A stretch of 64,000 nucleotides of DNA from Mercurialis annua. Taxonomy: Eukaryota > Streptophyta > Magnoliopsida > Malpighiales > Euphorbiaceae. Location of the stretch: positions 53,367,651 to 53,431,650 of the forward strand of contig NC_065571.1 of assembly GCF_937616625.2 (NCBI RefSeq), written 5' to 3'. Of this stretch, positions 52,522 through 64,000 are shown one piece after another. Under the pieces are notes generated by a model. The model was not told where the DNA came from. It made no database searches and saw nothing but the letters and a program-made list of their open reading frames with translations. Numbering within the stretch: position 1 is the first letter of the stretch; every line of letters begins with the position of its first letter. A program made the translations under genes and the position numbers.

Positions 52522-54552
52522 TTATATTTGGCGTATTATAAGTTGAGCTCCATGTTGTGGTTGCAGAATCATTACTGTGTACGGGGAATGACAGTATGAA
52601 GGTGAAAGCTCAAACGAGAAATGTTGTAGAATCATGGCCAAAGCTGTCTTAGCTTCTAACATGGAAAAGTTTTGGCCAATACAGGTCCTTGGACCCCAAC
52701 CGAAAGGAAAGAATGCTAACTGATCTTTAGATGCCTTTGCAATTCCTGCTGAAAATCTTTCTGGTCTAAATTCGTCTGCATCATTACCCCAGAACTCAGG
52801 ATCATGGTGAATGAGCAATGTGGGTAGAGTAATGTCAACACCTGCTGGAATAGTGATGTCTCCTATCTTGGTCTCCTCGCGAGCGTGTTGATATAGAGCA
52901 ATTGCTGGTGGATATAACCTCAAGACTTCATTCAAGATCATGTTTATCTGCAGCACAATTATAAGGTATGTGAATTTTACAAAACAACCTTTTTTATTTG
53001 TTTTTTTTTCCCCTTGTTTTTAGCATCTTAGACATTAAAATTGCTCAGGAATGAAGATTAAGTGTAGAGATGAGTTAATACTTACATTCTTGAAGTGGTT
53101 TAAATCTTCAAAATCAGGTTGTTTCTTTCCACAAACATGTAGAACTTCTTCTCTTGCTTTTTCTTGCCAGTCTTGGTGCATAGCTAAGACTATCAATGTC
53201 CATGTTAGCAAGCTTGAGGTTGTTTCTTGGCCAGCAAGGTAGAAGACCTTGCATTCCTCTATAACCTCCTCAATTGTCAATCCATTACTTCCAATTCCAC
53301 TTTCACTCTGTTCACTAGAATGCAAGAGTAAGCTTAGCAGGTCATCAACCTTAGATTGTCCAGTTCTAATTGTATTATTTTTCCTCTCAACCATATTTCT
53401 CAGCAATGATGTAATCTCTATGTTCAGCTTCTTTCTCCTCTGGTTCTTCTTTGTAGGAAGAAATCTACAAAATCGGTAAGAAACGCCGTAAATGATCAAT
53501 CCATTTCTTTTTAATCAGTTGTCTAAGGCTTAAGCTAAATATATACAATGTAATTAGTCCGTACCTAAAACCAGGAATATACAAGCTTCGCATAGCTTCT
53601 ATAGTCAGCATCATTAACTCATGTTGAAGTTCAAATATCTGCTTTCCTTCTTCATAATTGCTTCCGAATGCTGCCCGCGAAATGATATCCTTCGCTAATT
53701 TTTGAATTTCTGGCCAGACATCCACTTCAAAGGTTTCTTGATGATTATTGATCATCTTCTTCCATTCTTGTATCATTTTGTTACAGCTGATTGCGAATAC
53801 CGGTATCATCCCCTTAAAAAGATATTGATGAGAGCATAGGCAAAGTTAATATGCAAAAAATCCAGTTGAATTTATGCTATTGAATGATAACAAATAATAA
53901 ATCAAACTGACTTTAAGTTTCTCTAGATGGAAAGCAGGATTTATCAATTTTCTGTGTTTAGCCCACTTTTCACCCTCTAAAACTGTCAATCCTTTTGCAA
54001 GAATTAGAATTAGAGGGGTTAATGGTGGCTTCTGAATATGACCTAGCTTGTTGGATAAGACTTCTTTCATTAGTTCTGGATCAGAAATGATCAATCTTGG
54101 TGTTTTTCCATTCCAAAACATTGATATCTTCCCTGTCAGATAAATCCAAAATTTAGTTAGTTTAGCAATACTCGTCGTCTTCACACGTAAAGTCTCGATT
54201 AATCGCTACAATTTGCAGTCAACACATAGTAAATCACCTTAAGTTTATCTCACTCTATATAGGAATGATGCTTACCATATTTCTGAACAACATAAAGAGT
54301 AAACGGATCAACTCGTGGAATAATCTGGTGGTTCAGATTAATCGGTTTGGACCATGCTTCGGTTATCATCTTTATGAATGGCTTCATATCTCCAATAAAG
54401 AGCTTGTAAGGTGTACCGGTTATACCTTGCTGCCTCAACCTCCTTTCTAGCCATTTTGGTTTCCACCAAATGGAGTAGAAAATTTTCCCAGCTCCATATA
54501 GACCAAGAAATATCAAAGAAAGAACTATAGAGTATAAAACAAGGTCACTCAT
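52522..54552 (-). CDS. Cytochrome P450, CYP72 clan
   Basis: ER-anchored heme monooxygenase; substrate unknown. Exons (minus): 54552-54276, 54132-53912, 53812-53565, 53464-53086, 52947-52522, closing to 516 aa, normal for the clan. An N-terminal membrane anchor ([19 protein letters not shown]) is followed by a WW/KPxW hinge. Diagnostic motifs are [18 protein letters not shown] (helix C region), AGQETT of helix I (326-331), EVLR of helix K (382-385, ExxR), PERF (437-440) and the heme loop [10 protein letters not shown] with ligand Cys464. All key residues are present, so it looks functional. Sequence style fits CYP72A or CYP721A; I cannot decide between them. The neighbours give no pathway hint. 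Confidence 0.92.
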
Positions 54553-57500
54553 GGCAAAAACAAAGTTATTATTGTTCCTTAATTGTATGTAATTATTGAC
54601 TGCTGATTTGTGTAACTTGTTCCTTTATATTTATAGAGAGAAATATTTACAGTGTTGTTGCATTAGCATTGACTGTGATATGAATTAGTCTTTTAAAATT
54701 AAATTTTTATATTGTTCTTGGAGAAGAAGATATTGAAAATTTTATCATTTTTTGGAGGAGAAGATATGTTGCAATGGTGACCTATGAGATGGAGCCAAGA
54801 TTGTGTATAGTTTAAGTTTTATTTTCAATCAGATTATTATTAAATTAGGATGAAAAGTTGGATAAGATAAGTGGACTTTTTTTCTTCTGGGCGTGAGTAG
54901 CAAGCATGGCATGATGATCAGTGAAAGAAAAAGAAATTGTTGTCTTGTTAAAAAAAACAAAAAACAAAAACAAGCTACGGGTAACTTGATTCAGTTTGCG
55001 CTGCAAGCATTTTCATGTTCAAGCCAAAGTCTACCTCTTATGGGGTATTGCGAATAATGTTATCAAGAAAAAGTTCATATTAGAGACGAATATGATTCGT
55101 CTAATACAGAAAAATAATAAATTTTGAATTAAAATGAAACGTATAATCCGTTTAATTTAATATAGTATGATACGATTAATAAATGAGTTCGTATTGATTC
55201 TAATCATATCACCTGAATAAATTGAGATTACTTACAGCAATAATTAACGATATATTTTAGTATGTAATGTCACTAAGCACTAATCCTATTCTGTTAAATG
55301 AAGATGTTTATTACATTCTTAACCTGATGAATGAAGATTGCCTTTTAAGAGCATTTTCAATTGTGCTCTTTATTTTAAGAGCATCTTTAAATAAAATAAA
55401 GAACATCTTTGAAAATAAAGAGTATAAATTTTATTTGTGTTCATTAGACTTTCTAAATTTATTTACTCTTTTAATTATGTTCGGCATTACATCATAAATC
55501 TAGCAACATCATAAAAACATATCCAGAGATTCAAAACTACATCTTTTATATGAACTCATAGTTTAATGGTGGCTGTAGCAAAAAGTGAGCCTTTCCTTTA
55601 TGAAAGTAGACCCAGACCCAGATTCAACCATGCCTCATAATAAAATCATAATTATTGTTAAAAAATCTCATTATATATATTGACCATAAGAATTTCAAAA
55701 TGAAAAACTGTTACTGCAACTTTTTTCTTCAATTCTATAAAGAACTGTACATAATAGTTTAACTCCATTTTGTTCAAATTTGTATGATCCTCCGAGACCA
55801 GAATTTCGATTGGAGTTAACAATTCAATGGAGATTGATTTTTTGAGAAACAAGATAGCAAATAGCAGAAAATGGAAGTTATATGAAAAAGAAATAAAAAA
55901 TCATGGAGAAAGTTGAGAAGTGGTAAAGACACCTTTTATATTTTTAAAGACATGTTTTATATTTATTTTTAAATATGAAGAGCTCATTGGAGCATTTTTT
56001 TTTTTTTTGTAATTTCACTCTATAATAAAGAATTTTGCATTATAAAGAGTCCATTGTGGATGCTCCAATAATTTTGCGAGATTACTACAACTTGAAATTT
56101 AGCATAATAACAATTAAAAGTCTCAAGACTGTATCCCAATGTATTTGTCAAATTTCTCCATTAAAATTACATGTCCATGAAGTTTTAGTAGCCAACTTTC
56201 TTGTAGCTTCCGTCACTGTTGCTGAATTCGTTAGTGTATTGAATCCTCCAAATTCAATTTTGTTTGATTGAATTTTTGAGCTTTAAATCTTATTATTTGT
56301 GAACCTTAACTAACGGAATTAAACCAACATCTTTTAAAGCAATTTTTATCATAAAAAAGTATACAATATTATCATACAGAAAGCATACAATATGTTAATG
56401 CATTGTAAGGTTATGCTAAACAGCCTAAACCATCCACATTGACTGATTTTAATTGCCACTCGCAGTATAATTTTTCAAGGATAAACAGAAACTTGCAATC
56501 TTCAGTTTGGAGTCGCTATTTTGTGTGCAATCCAATGGAGTATCATTAAAGGCACAACTATTTGAACAGTGCAGCTTGCTTTCCCCTACCCTAGCAATCT
56601 AATATCTCTTGTCTCCTACCATATGTGCCTCAATAATACTCAATAGTCAATACTACTGTTTTCGTTAGTGCTGGAAGATAAGAGAAGAATTGTCAGTCAG
56701 TTATAGAAGCTAAGCTAAGAGAGTAGAAGCTAAAGCATATATAAATTAGGATACTGTATAATATGAATATCCATGACATGGGGTTCCATGTCATAATTCT
56801 CAACTTATAGTTTTTCAGGTGTGTTCAGTGTCATAATTCACTAAGTTATAGTTCTTCCGGATAGATAAGAACATAAAATTACGAGAAGTTGCGAATTCGT
56901 TTCTTTGAAGACATCTAACATATACATGAAAAAAATCCACCGTATTCATAGTACAGTATACACTAATATCCGTCCCTCATTCACGATTCAACTCAACAAA
57001 GCACTTGACCGTATATCAAAAGGATGCATCATGCAACAATCTGTTACGTAATTTACTCTAATCCTACGCCTAATTATCAATTTCCCACTTATTTTTTCTA
57101 AGCAACACTGGAACTACACTGTTTTCCCTAATATTCCCTATCAGATTATATACACAAGACATACTGGAAAACTATACGACATTCAATAACTCTCCACAGC
57201 TTCATATCATAGATTCCTGTCAGATAAACCTATGACATTTGCGTTGCACAAACAGAACATACAGGCATGTGTTTTAAATGTAATGAGAAATTATCATTTC
57301 ATTTTTTGCACAAGTCTCCTTTTGTTGGCAATCTTCATCTACTCTAGTAACTATTTTTCATCTGCTCTTATATCTCTTCATATTCCCTCCTCTACTGTGA
57401 GCAAAAGAAACTATTTTCTCATCTACCAGTGACATAATGTCCAAATTCAGAACTACTAATCAGTCATAAAATCTCATCTAGCTAGACAATCTCACATTCA

Positions 57501-57713
57501 TATTCACATTCACATTCATTCCAAATGCTTCAATTAAACAACAATGTGATACACCACACTTATACTGCTAGCGCAAACAAAACAACTAAAACCATTTCAA
57601 AACAATGTGCATACAATTTCAACAACAACAACAGATAATCCAAACACATGGATATCAAACATTATTATTCAAGAAACCTGAAATGTTAGCCTTCGGAAGA
57701 AAGGCGAAAATCA
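54553..57713. other. Spacer between the P450 and the Dabb gene
   Basis: Should hold the P450 promoter at the left and the Dabb-gene 3' UTR at the right. It contains a probable DNA-transposon derivative (55349-56065). Small ORFs (for example 57232-57432) show no family features. Confidence 0.5.
55349..56065. mobile_element. Putative inverted-repeat DNA element (GAGCAT ends)
   Basis: The left end GAGCATTTTCAATTGTGCTC and the complement of the right end GAGCATCCACAATGGACTC both continue into tttat. A second nested copy of gagcat/gctc motifs lies just inside each end. Such ends are common in plant Harbinger-like elements. No exact target duplication was found and there is no transposase. Confidence 0.45.
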
Positions 57714-58517
57714 TTAAAGACTAGCGGATTGCGGGTTTGGCACCACATAATCAATAACAATAACACTCTCCAAGTAATCCCTAACCTTCTCCTTTTGCAA
57801 ATTAACAATTTCTTCATTAGAATCCACAGTCTCCATTTCACTTAATCCATCAAAAACCGCAATCGAAGCAATCGAGTATCCTTTTGCTCTAGCAGGTGAA
57901 AAATTCTCTCCACAGCTAATTTGTTTAATAATATTCCCTCCAAAACTCGATTTTATGCTTTTAATAACAGATAAAATCTCATTTTTCACTTCCTCCCCCA
58001 AATTTTCCTTCAATTTCAAAAAGGTCAAACGAATAGCAGAGCAAGGAGACGGAACCAATGGTCCGTCCAGATCATCGGCAATCCAATCGACGGCCATGAT
58101 GTCATCGCAGACAGGGAGAACATGCTCTTTAACAACGCTGACGTGGCTGGGGTGAGCAGAGTAAGCGTTGAGATTGTCTTTAGAAGAGTAACGGCTGTGG
58201 AGCACGTGAGTGAACGGAATCGGAGATGACTTGACCCGGTGGAGCTGACCCGCGGAGAGATGGAGAACCGGGTCGAGTGAAACGAGGGCGTTTAGAGAAG
58301 TGAGCATGGTGTTGATTTTTGTGGGGTCGGTGTTGTCTTTGACTTTGAAGAGGACTATGTGCTCGATCGTTGTGGAGGACATTTTGATGGAGGATTGAGA
58401 GTAGGGTTTGATGGAGGAAAGGGAAGGGAATTTGTTTTTGAGGGTGTGTTTGGGAGGTGAGAAAACGAGGGAAAATGTGGAGGAAAATAGCGAGCGCGCG
58501 GATGATAGGGTTGTCAT
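57714..58517 (-). CDS. Stress-response A/B barrel (Dabb) domain protein, UP3-like
   Basis: Intronless, 267 aa. Two tandem dimeric alpha/beta-barrel units are visible: the first at residues ~50-145 (IEHIVLFKVKDNTDP, FTHVLHSRYSSKDNLNAYSA, HPSHVSVVKEHVLPVCDDIM), the second at ~160-260 (AIRLTFLKLKENLGEEVKNE). The family is stress-induced; the biochemical role is poorly known, and the best-known plant relative (UP3) is peroxisomal. The C-terminus here is SASL, where ASL could serve as a weak PTS1. Residues 1-45 are Ser-rich, basic and poor in acids, like an organelle transit peptide, before a second Met (residue 46) at the domain start. Both starts are plausible; the longer is given because it is open and in good context. 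Confidence 0.88.
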   Translation of the reverse strand: MTTLSSARSLFSSTFSLVFSPPKHTLKNKFPSLSSIKPYSQSSIKMSSTTIEHIVLFKVKDNTDPTKINTMLTSLNALVSLDPVLHLSAGQLHRVKSSPIPFTHVLHSRYSSKDNLNAYSAHPSHVSVVKEHVLPVCDDIMAVDWIADDLDGPLVPSPCSAIRLTFLKLKENLGEEVKNEILSVIKSIKSSFGGNIIKQISCGENFSPARAKGYSIASIAVFDGLSEMETVDSNEEIVNLQKEKVRDYLESVIVIDYVVPNPQSASL

Positions 58518-59686
58518 GTTTTTAGCCGGTAACTACAGTGTGAAGAGCGTGATAGTGACTGGCGGCAGTCTTGGTGTGGTTATTAGCCATTTTGTCACAC
58601 TTTTGGCACGTGACAGTTTTTAACCCTTCAATGAACAAAAAAGAGTGTCTTATTTCATGTTTTAAAACAAAACAAAATCACCGTTTGTCAATTTTAGATG
58701 GGTTTATATTCCAATTTGAAGTTTGTCTTGATCATCACAGATATAATATAATCTAAAATTGATAATTTGTATAAAATTTAATGAAAACTGTTAAAAAATT
58801 TAAAAACGCCCAAATTTTTTAGCATCATTGTTCTAAAAGTTAAAATTCTTTAGCATCTAAAGAGTTTTTGCTCAGCATCTAAAAATTTCAAATTCCCGCT
58901 TTATTTGTTTCGTGTTAAGATGCATTAGCGATGTTTTTTAGGTATCACATATGTATCTAAGATCTATTTTTTTATGAAAAGAATTATACATACAAACTTT
59001 TTATTTTGTCCGCTTTATATCAGAGATGTATTAAATATATATCGAAAATATACAAGTAATATTTTTCTTAATATGTGTAAGCATTGTAATTTTAACACAT
59101 ATTTTTAAGGATGGGAATTGATGTCCAATGATAGATAGCGATATAAATTGTCAAGTTTAGAATGTTATTTTTTTAAAATATGGACTCAGTTTAAATTTTG
59201 CAATCAATAGTTAAAAAGATGATTTTGGTTTATTTAGAAAGTTTACATGTTAAATTGTAATTTTGTACAATTGGTAATTCTATGGACTTAATTGAAAATT
59301 TATGGGTCTACGTAAAAACTTATAAAAGCATGAACACATATTCTTTTTATTATTCCTGAATTGATTATTATTTAAAAATAAAATAAAAATACATAATTTG
59401 TCAGATATAGTATGTTTGCTTTGAATTTAAATAAGGGATAATTAATAAATTATATTTTGATGGTGTTTGAGACTTTGAGATCCAATTGATTAAAAACGTC
59501 AAAAATTATTTACTTGACTCCTATATACAAGTTCAAAAACCGAATTTGATCATTTCTTCATTATTAGTAGACAATATTTTGTATTCACTTTTATACCATT
59601 TATATATATATTTTCCCATTGAACAGGACCAACGAACCTGCTTCAAAATGAACAGGGTTGTGCAATCATGATTACACATGGAGTCC
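58518..59686. other. Spacer upstream of the Dabb gene
   Basis: Contains the Dabb promoter and leader (about 58518-58660), then AT-rich sequence. No gene or clear repeat up to the MITE at 59696. Confidence 0.5.
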
Positions 59687-59695
59687 CACACCTCC

Positions 59696-60024
59696 GGGTT
59701 TTTGATATTTGGGTGCCTCATAGGCACCCAAATTTCCATTGTTGTGCCTCTTTTGGAATTAATTCCAAAAGAGTGCCTGAACCCACATGTTCCGCATTCT
59801 AGGAATGCGGAACATGTTGGTGTTCCGCATTCCTAGAATGCGGAACACCACTAATTTTGACCCAAATTAGTGGTGTTCCGCATTCTAGGAATGCGGAACC
59901 CCACATGTTCCGCATTTCTAGAATGCGGAACATGTGGGTTCAGGCACTCTTTCGGAATTATTTCCGAAAGAGGCACTTATCCGGAAATTTGGGTGCCTTT
60001 GAGGCACCCAAATATCAAAAACCC
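59696..60024. mobile_element. Multi-palindrome Mutator-type MITE
   Basis: A 329-bp element with perfect terminal inverted repeats (GGGTTTTTGATATTTGGGTG) and a perfect 9-bp target duplication, CACACCTCC (59687-59695 and 60025-60033). The interior is built of nested palindromes: GGTGCC...GGCACC hairpins near both ends, a ttttggaattaattccaaaa palindrome, four 25-bp modules starting GTTCCGCATT and ending GAATGCGGAAC (59788, 59822, 59875, 59907), and a central accactaattttgacc palindrome. A 9-bp target and foldback form fit Mutator MITEs. No transposase. Confidence 0.9.
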
Positions 60025-60033
60025 CACACCTCC

Positions 60034-61545
60034 CTGCTATGAGAAGTAAACATATTTTTGAACCAAACTATAAAATTATTATCTGTGATTGACAAGATTA
60101 TAAAATATAATGTGAATTAATGAAATTAGAAGTGACAAAAATTAGTATCATACTATATAAATGGATAAAAATGAAGCTAGCAAAACTTTAAAAGAAAAAT
60201 AATTAAAATTATACATATAATATAGCTACTTGGTCTTAAAAATCATCAATTGTGTCACCATCTGATATAATCTAGTAACTTAAGATTGATATTAGACTAA
60301 GCTAATCATACAATTATAAAAATGATGGAGACAAAGACTTGATTGGGCGAATATTGACCAAACATACAAAATTGTATTATTATTATTAAAATATGCATAA
60401 TACTTTAGGTAGTGGCAGAGGGAAGAAACTGAAAAAGAATCCAATATTACACATAAAACGTCAGGACAACATTTAGAGATGACAGCACAGAAAATACAAT
60501 ACATGAGGTCCAATTTTATTTTTGACAATATATAATATAATGTGATTTTAATTCTACAATATTAATGAGCTGCCCTCATCTACACCTCTTTAATTATGTA
60601 TTTGTTAGCTATTCTGATAAAGGTTATCTTAGATCACTGCAATAAAATACACTAACTATTATATTACATTATATTATATTAGAATACAAATTCCATCAAA
60701 ATTATATTAATTGAAAAAATTACAGTAATCATTTTCAAACTTTTCTGCATCGCCTATTTTAGTATTTAAATCCTATCTTTTGTATTATTATTTTTTTGGA
60801 GGGCAATAATTTTTTTTTTTAAGATCAAAAGAAATTATATTAAAAATCCAAAGCAGTTACAATTACGAAAATACAGGAAAGTGACAAAATCACTCCTGAT
60901 GACCTGACATGGAACAGACATATTACGTTAGAGCGCGCAAAGCCTGATTCGCAGATCGCCTCACGAAAATAAAAAAAATGTTACATAACTGCTTTTCTAA
61001 ACACAAATAACCATCAATCAGAATATCCAACTCGATTGTATATATTTAGTATTGCAACTGTATAAAAATATATCGAAAGAAACCTTCCAATCATTTTCTA
61101 ATTATTGGGCAGCTAAATAATTAATTTTATGCTAAATTAATTGATATAATTTGTCACATATATCATTTGCATACACTATTGGCTTCATTTTTTGTTGACT
61201 TGGCAGCAAAATTTAAGTAAATATGAAGAATATTTTTATTTAATTTAATACTTAAAATACATATTTGGTATACTTTAAAAAAACTAAAAAAACTAAATTA
61301 AAATAAACAAAAATTTAGATACTGAAGACATCATTGACATAATTTTTTCATATTAATATAATGTAGGCTTACATTAATCTCCACCAAATTGATAATCACA
61401 TTATAATTGTTTTGGCGATTATATTCACGTGATTTATACCATAATATACGGTTGTTGACATAGAAAATAATTGAGGCTAAACAATACTATACAATAATTT
61501 CCCTAATGGACACATAATGCAAAATTAATACACTTTTAATCGATC
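60034..61545. other. AT-rich spacer
   Basis: No gene recognised. Contains simple AT-rich runs, for example tta/tattat repeats near 60657-60680. Nothing else could be supported. Confidence 0.5.
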
Positions 61546-61559
61546 AATAACTTATCACA

Positions 61560-61787
61560 TGCCCGTACAGGTTCGGTCTAATAATCTAAATCAGTTATAT
61601 GGACGCCAAAAGTTGCGGGTTCAAACTCCAGCTACGCCTTTTTTTAAAAATGAAGTGGTTGAGGTTGGGTTAATGGCCATTATAGCCAGAAATTACCAGG
61701 TATATGGGTTTGTGGGCGGTTTATATCCGGGAGTTTGACAATAATATTAAATTTCGGCTCAGTATAATAAGTCCTCGTCACCAAAAA
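61560..61787 (+). mobile_element. tRNA-derived SINE with A-tail
   Basis: A 228-bp insertion between 14-bp target duplications, AATAACTTATCACA (61546-61559 and 61788-61801). The head has an A-box-like taatctaaatcagttatatgg and a B-box-like GGTTCAAACTCC (about 61619-61630). The 3' end is ccaaaaaaa, an A-tail, so it reads on the plus strand. It has no ORF. Confidence 0.8.
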
Positions 61788-61801
61788 AATAACTTATCAC
61801 A

Positions 61802-64000
61802 CAGGAAGCACAATCACATGCATCACGCTCACTGAAACTTATATATAAAGTAAATTAAATGTTTGTTATTATTATAAAGTAAATTTGAGAGTGGTTAATT
61901 GTTGAAAATTAAGCAACTTTTATATAAATAGTAAAACTATACATATAGAATAAAATTGTCAAAACTGTAAAAAGAAATTTAAGAAGTTCAATTATGATCT
62001 ATTTTATACAGTGGAACTTGAAAATGTCTTAAGCATTTACTAGTAATTCTTGAAATTTAAGAGAAAACATTAATTTTTCTTTTGATTTTAAAAAATATTA
62101 TTTTTTTAAATTTTAAGTTTGATATAATCAAAACCTCTTTAGAAAGAGGATTTTATTTTTTAAAAAGGTTAAATATAATAAATTTTTAAAACTCACGAGA
62201 TTTTTTTTTGTACCTAAACTCATGAAAATAATAGTTACTGTTTCAAAATAAATTATTGTATATCCTCAAAATTTGACATATTATATTAATCAATATTTTT
62301 ATTTAACGTATTGTAAATTTGACAACCATCTACATTTTTCAACAAATTATTCAAATTATTTTCTTTATAAATATATATATCTAGGAATTAGTATATTAAT
62401 GATATTAATATATTTTACAAATTTTATAAGAGAATATAAATAAAATAAATAATGCAATACAAATAATAAAACATAAAAAGTATATTTTAATGAAAATAAG
62501 AAAAAGTATGAAAATTATTTTCTAATAATAAAAATTCAATTTAAATAATTATATTTACTTTTCTTTTATTAAAAAATATAACAATATATTTATAAAAAAA
62601 ATTAAAACGTAATTAGTGTAGCATCTCCAGTTTCAACGTATTTATAGTTTCTTTTGGTATACAGTGTATGAGATTTTTGAACGGGTTCTGTCCGAACTAT
62701 GAGATGGCATTTTTAAACTTTTCACGTTTAGATTAATCTTCATTCGAACCGTGTATATCTTTTGCGGGAGGCAAATTCTAACTTCATATTTTAAATGGCT
62801 GCAAGTATGAATACGGTTCGAATCTACAATTTCACTTAAATGAAGCGCGTTACCAACTTATTTTTCTTTATAAATTAGCAATAACTCTGTGAATGAGTTT
62901 TTAACGTAACCAAATAATATTGAAATAAGTAAAATAAAATATGAAAAACTAAATAATGTAAGATGTCAAGCTTTATAATTATCTAAAAGAAAAAATCTTC
63001 TTGGTATGATAAACTAGGTAGAAGATATAAAGAAATTATTGTAGTTTTCACAAAAATATAGATTAGCTCTTTTATTTTTTTTAGGTATAATTAAGCTCTT
63101 TTTGTTCTCTAATAGGAGAAATAATCCCTTTCGTCCAACACTATTAAAAATACTCGTTAATAGCTGACATGTATCTCATAATCATATAGAAAAAAAGTTC
63201 AAAAGTAATTTTAGTATCTAAAATATTTACTAAAATTTTGAAGAGGTAAGAATCCCAAAAACTAATTAAAATAGTTTATTTGTTCGGTTATAAAACAATG
63301 AAAATTTAATTATTCAATTTTAAAAATATAAAAATTTAATTATGTCTAAAAAAAGCTGATTTGTACTTTAAAAAAAACTCGAGATTCTGCCAACAATTTA
63401 TAAACATTTTCTTCCACTTTTATTTTTGAAATAAACAGGGACAAAGATAAGGCAATTGTGTCCGTAGGTACCACCAGGACACAGAATTGAGCAAAAACAT
63501 CAGCGTTGGAGATCGTGTCAATGTTTCTGTACACGTGGCTATATCCATGCTATCTTGTACTATCATGTACCCTTCCACTATCTCCTCTCATCATCATTTA
63601 ACGGCTGTGATGCAATTAGTGGGTCCCCTTTCTTTTTTTATTACAATAGCCGCTGAGCTACTGAATTCCACCTCAGCCTCGGTTATTCCTTCACAAGGCT
63701 TGGGCCCGAACCTGTAGATTTCCCAAACCTGAGCTTCCACGCGTCGTATTGTAATTAGCAGAGAACAGTTGTTCGTGAGATTTTATTGTTGAATTTAAAA
63801 ATTGTCGGAACTTCCCATTCTCGGCCAAAACGAAGATCCCACCCGGTGGAATTGGGGCAGACCCATGCCATTATCTTACACATACCAAATTACCATATTA
63901 CCCTATTGTTTAGGTATTTTGCCATTTAAACCCACTACTGAAGATGATAATAATATTAAAACATATGATAATGATGTAAATAAATTTTCTAGTAGCTCAT
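61802..64000. other. Right-end spacer, possible promoter of an off-window gene
   Basis: Strongly AT-rich to about 63400. Base composition then becomes more even, with a CACGTG core (acacgtggct, about 63531), suggesting regulatory sequence of a gene beyond the right edge. The plus-strand ORF 63487-63717 shows no domain. A small inverted pair, cattcgaaccgt / acggttcgaat (about 62742 and 62815), suggests another decayed MITE. Confidence 0.35.

Noticed and set aside
57232..57432. Small membrane-like ORF next to the Dabb gene
   Set aside because: Hydrophobic only because of AT-rich codons; no start context or family, and it sits in the likely 3' flank of the Dabb gene.
63487..63717. Protein-coding gene at the right end
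   Set aside because: A 76-codon ORF without domain, homologue or splice context; the region looks more like a promoter.

Overview
The window is nuclear DNA of a flowering plant, most likely a core eudicot. The evidence is AT-rich intergenic sequence, genes split into many short exons by GT-AG introns, plant-only gene families (GRF with QLQ and WRC domains, OPR3, a CYP72-clan P450), a miR396 target site and plant mobile elements (an Au-type SINE, Tourist, hAT and Mutator MITEs, and a large LTR retrotransposon). I cannot name the species. Exons were spliced by eye from homology, splice signals and reading phase. Every complete gene closes in frame over its whole exon chain.

Layout, left to right. 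(1) 1-2973, minus: 5' part of a 12-oxophytodienoate reductase 3 gene (jasmonate synthesis), running off the left edge and carrying a 157-bp tandem duplication across an exon/intron border. (2) About 3.0-8.9 kb: AT-rich spacer with transposon debris. (3) 9413-15881, plus: an 18-exon DENN-domain protein (805 aa), with an Au SINE in one intron. (4) 15.9-20.5 kb: spacer with a Tourist-like MITE. (5) 21089-22935, plus: a growth-regulating factor (369 aa) with a miR396 site. (6) 22.9-26.2 kb: spacer with short repeats. (7) 26226-37923, minus: CTR9, the TPR subunit of the Paf1 complex (24 exons, 1093 aa), with several transposons in its introns and one GC-AG intron. (8) 38818-49216: a small inverted-repeat element interrupted by a 10.2-kb LTR-internal-LTR-internal-LTR array flanked by one 5-bp target duplication. 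(9) 50170-52003, plus: RNA polymerase III subunit RPC4 (287 aa). (10) 52522-54552, minus: cytochrome P450 (516 aa), convergent with RPC4. (11) 57714-58517, minus: intronless stress-response A/B barrel (Dabb) protein. (12) 58.5-64 kb: spacer with a multi-palindrome Mutator-type MITE and a tRNA-derived SINE.

The genes are not a functional cluster. They are ordinary single genes for hormone synthesis, membrane traffic, growth control, transcription and oxidation, separated by transposon-rich spacers. The most unusual structure is the tandem retrotransposon array at 38.9-49.1 kb. It has no gag or pol, its repeat units look identical or nearly so, and each of its three 2.4-kb LTRs carries a periodic array of about nine near-palindromes. 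I found no protein-coding system that looks new. The novelty, if any, is in repeat structure.
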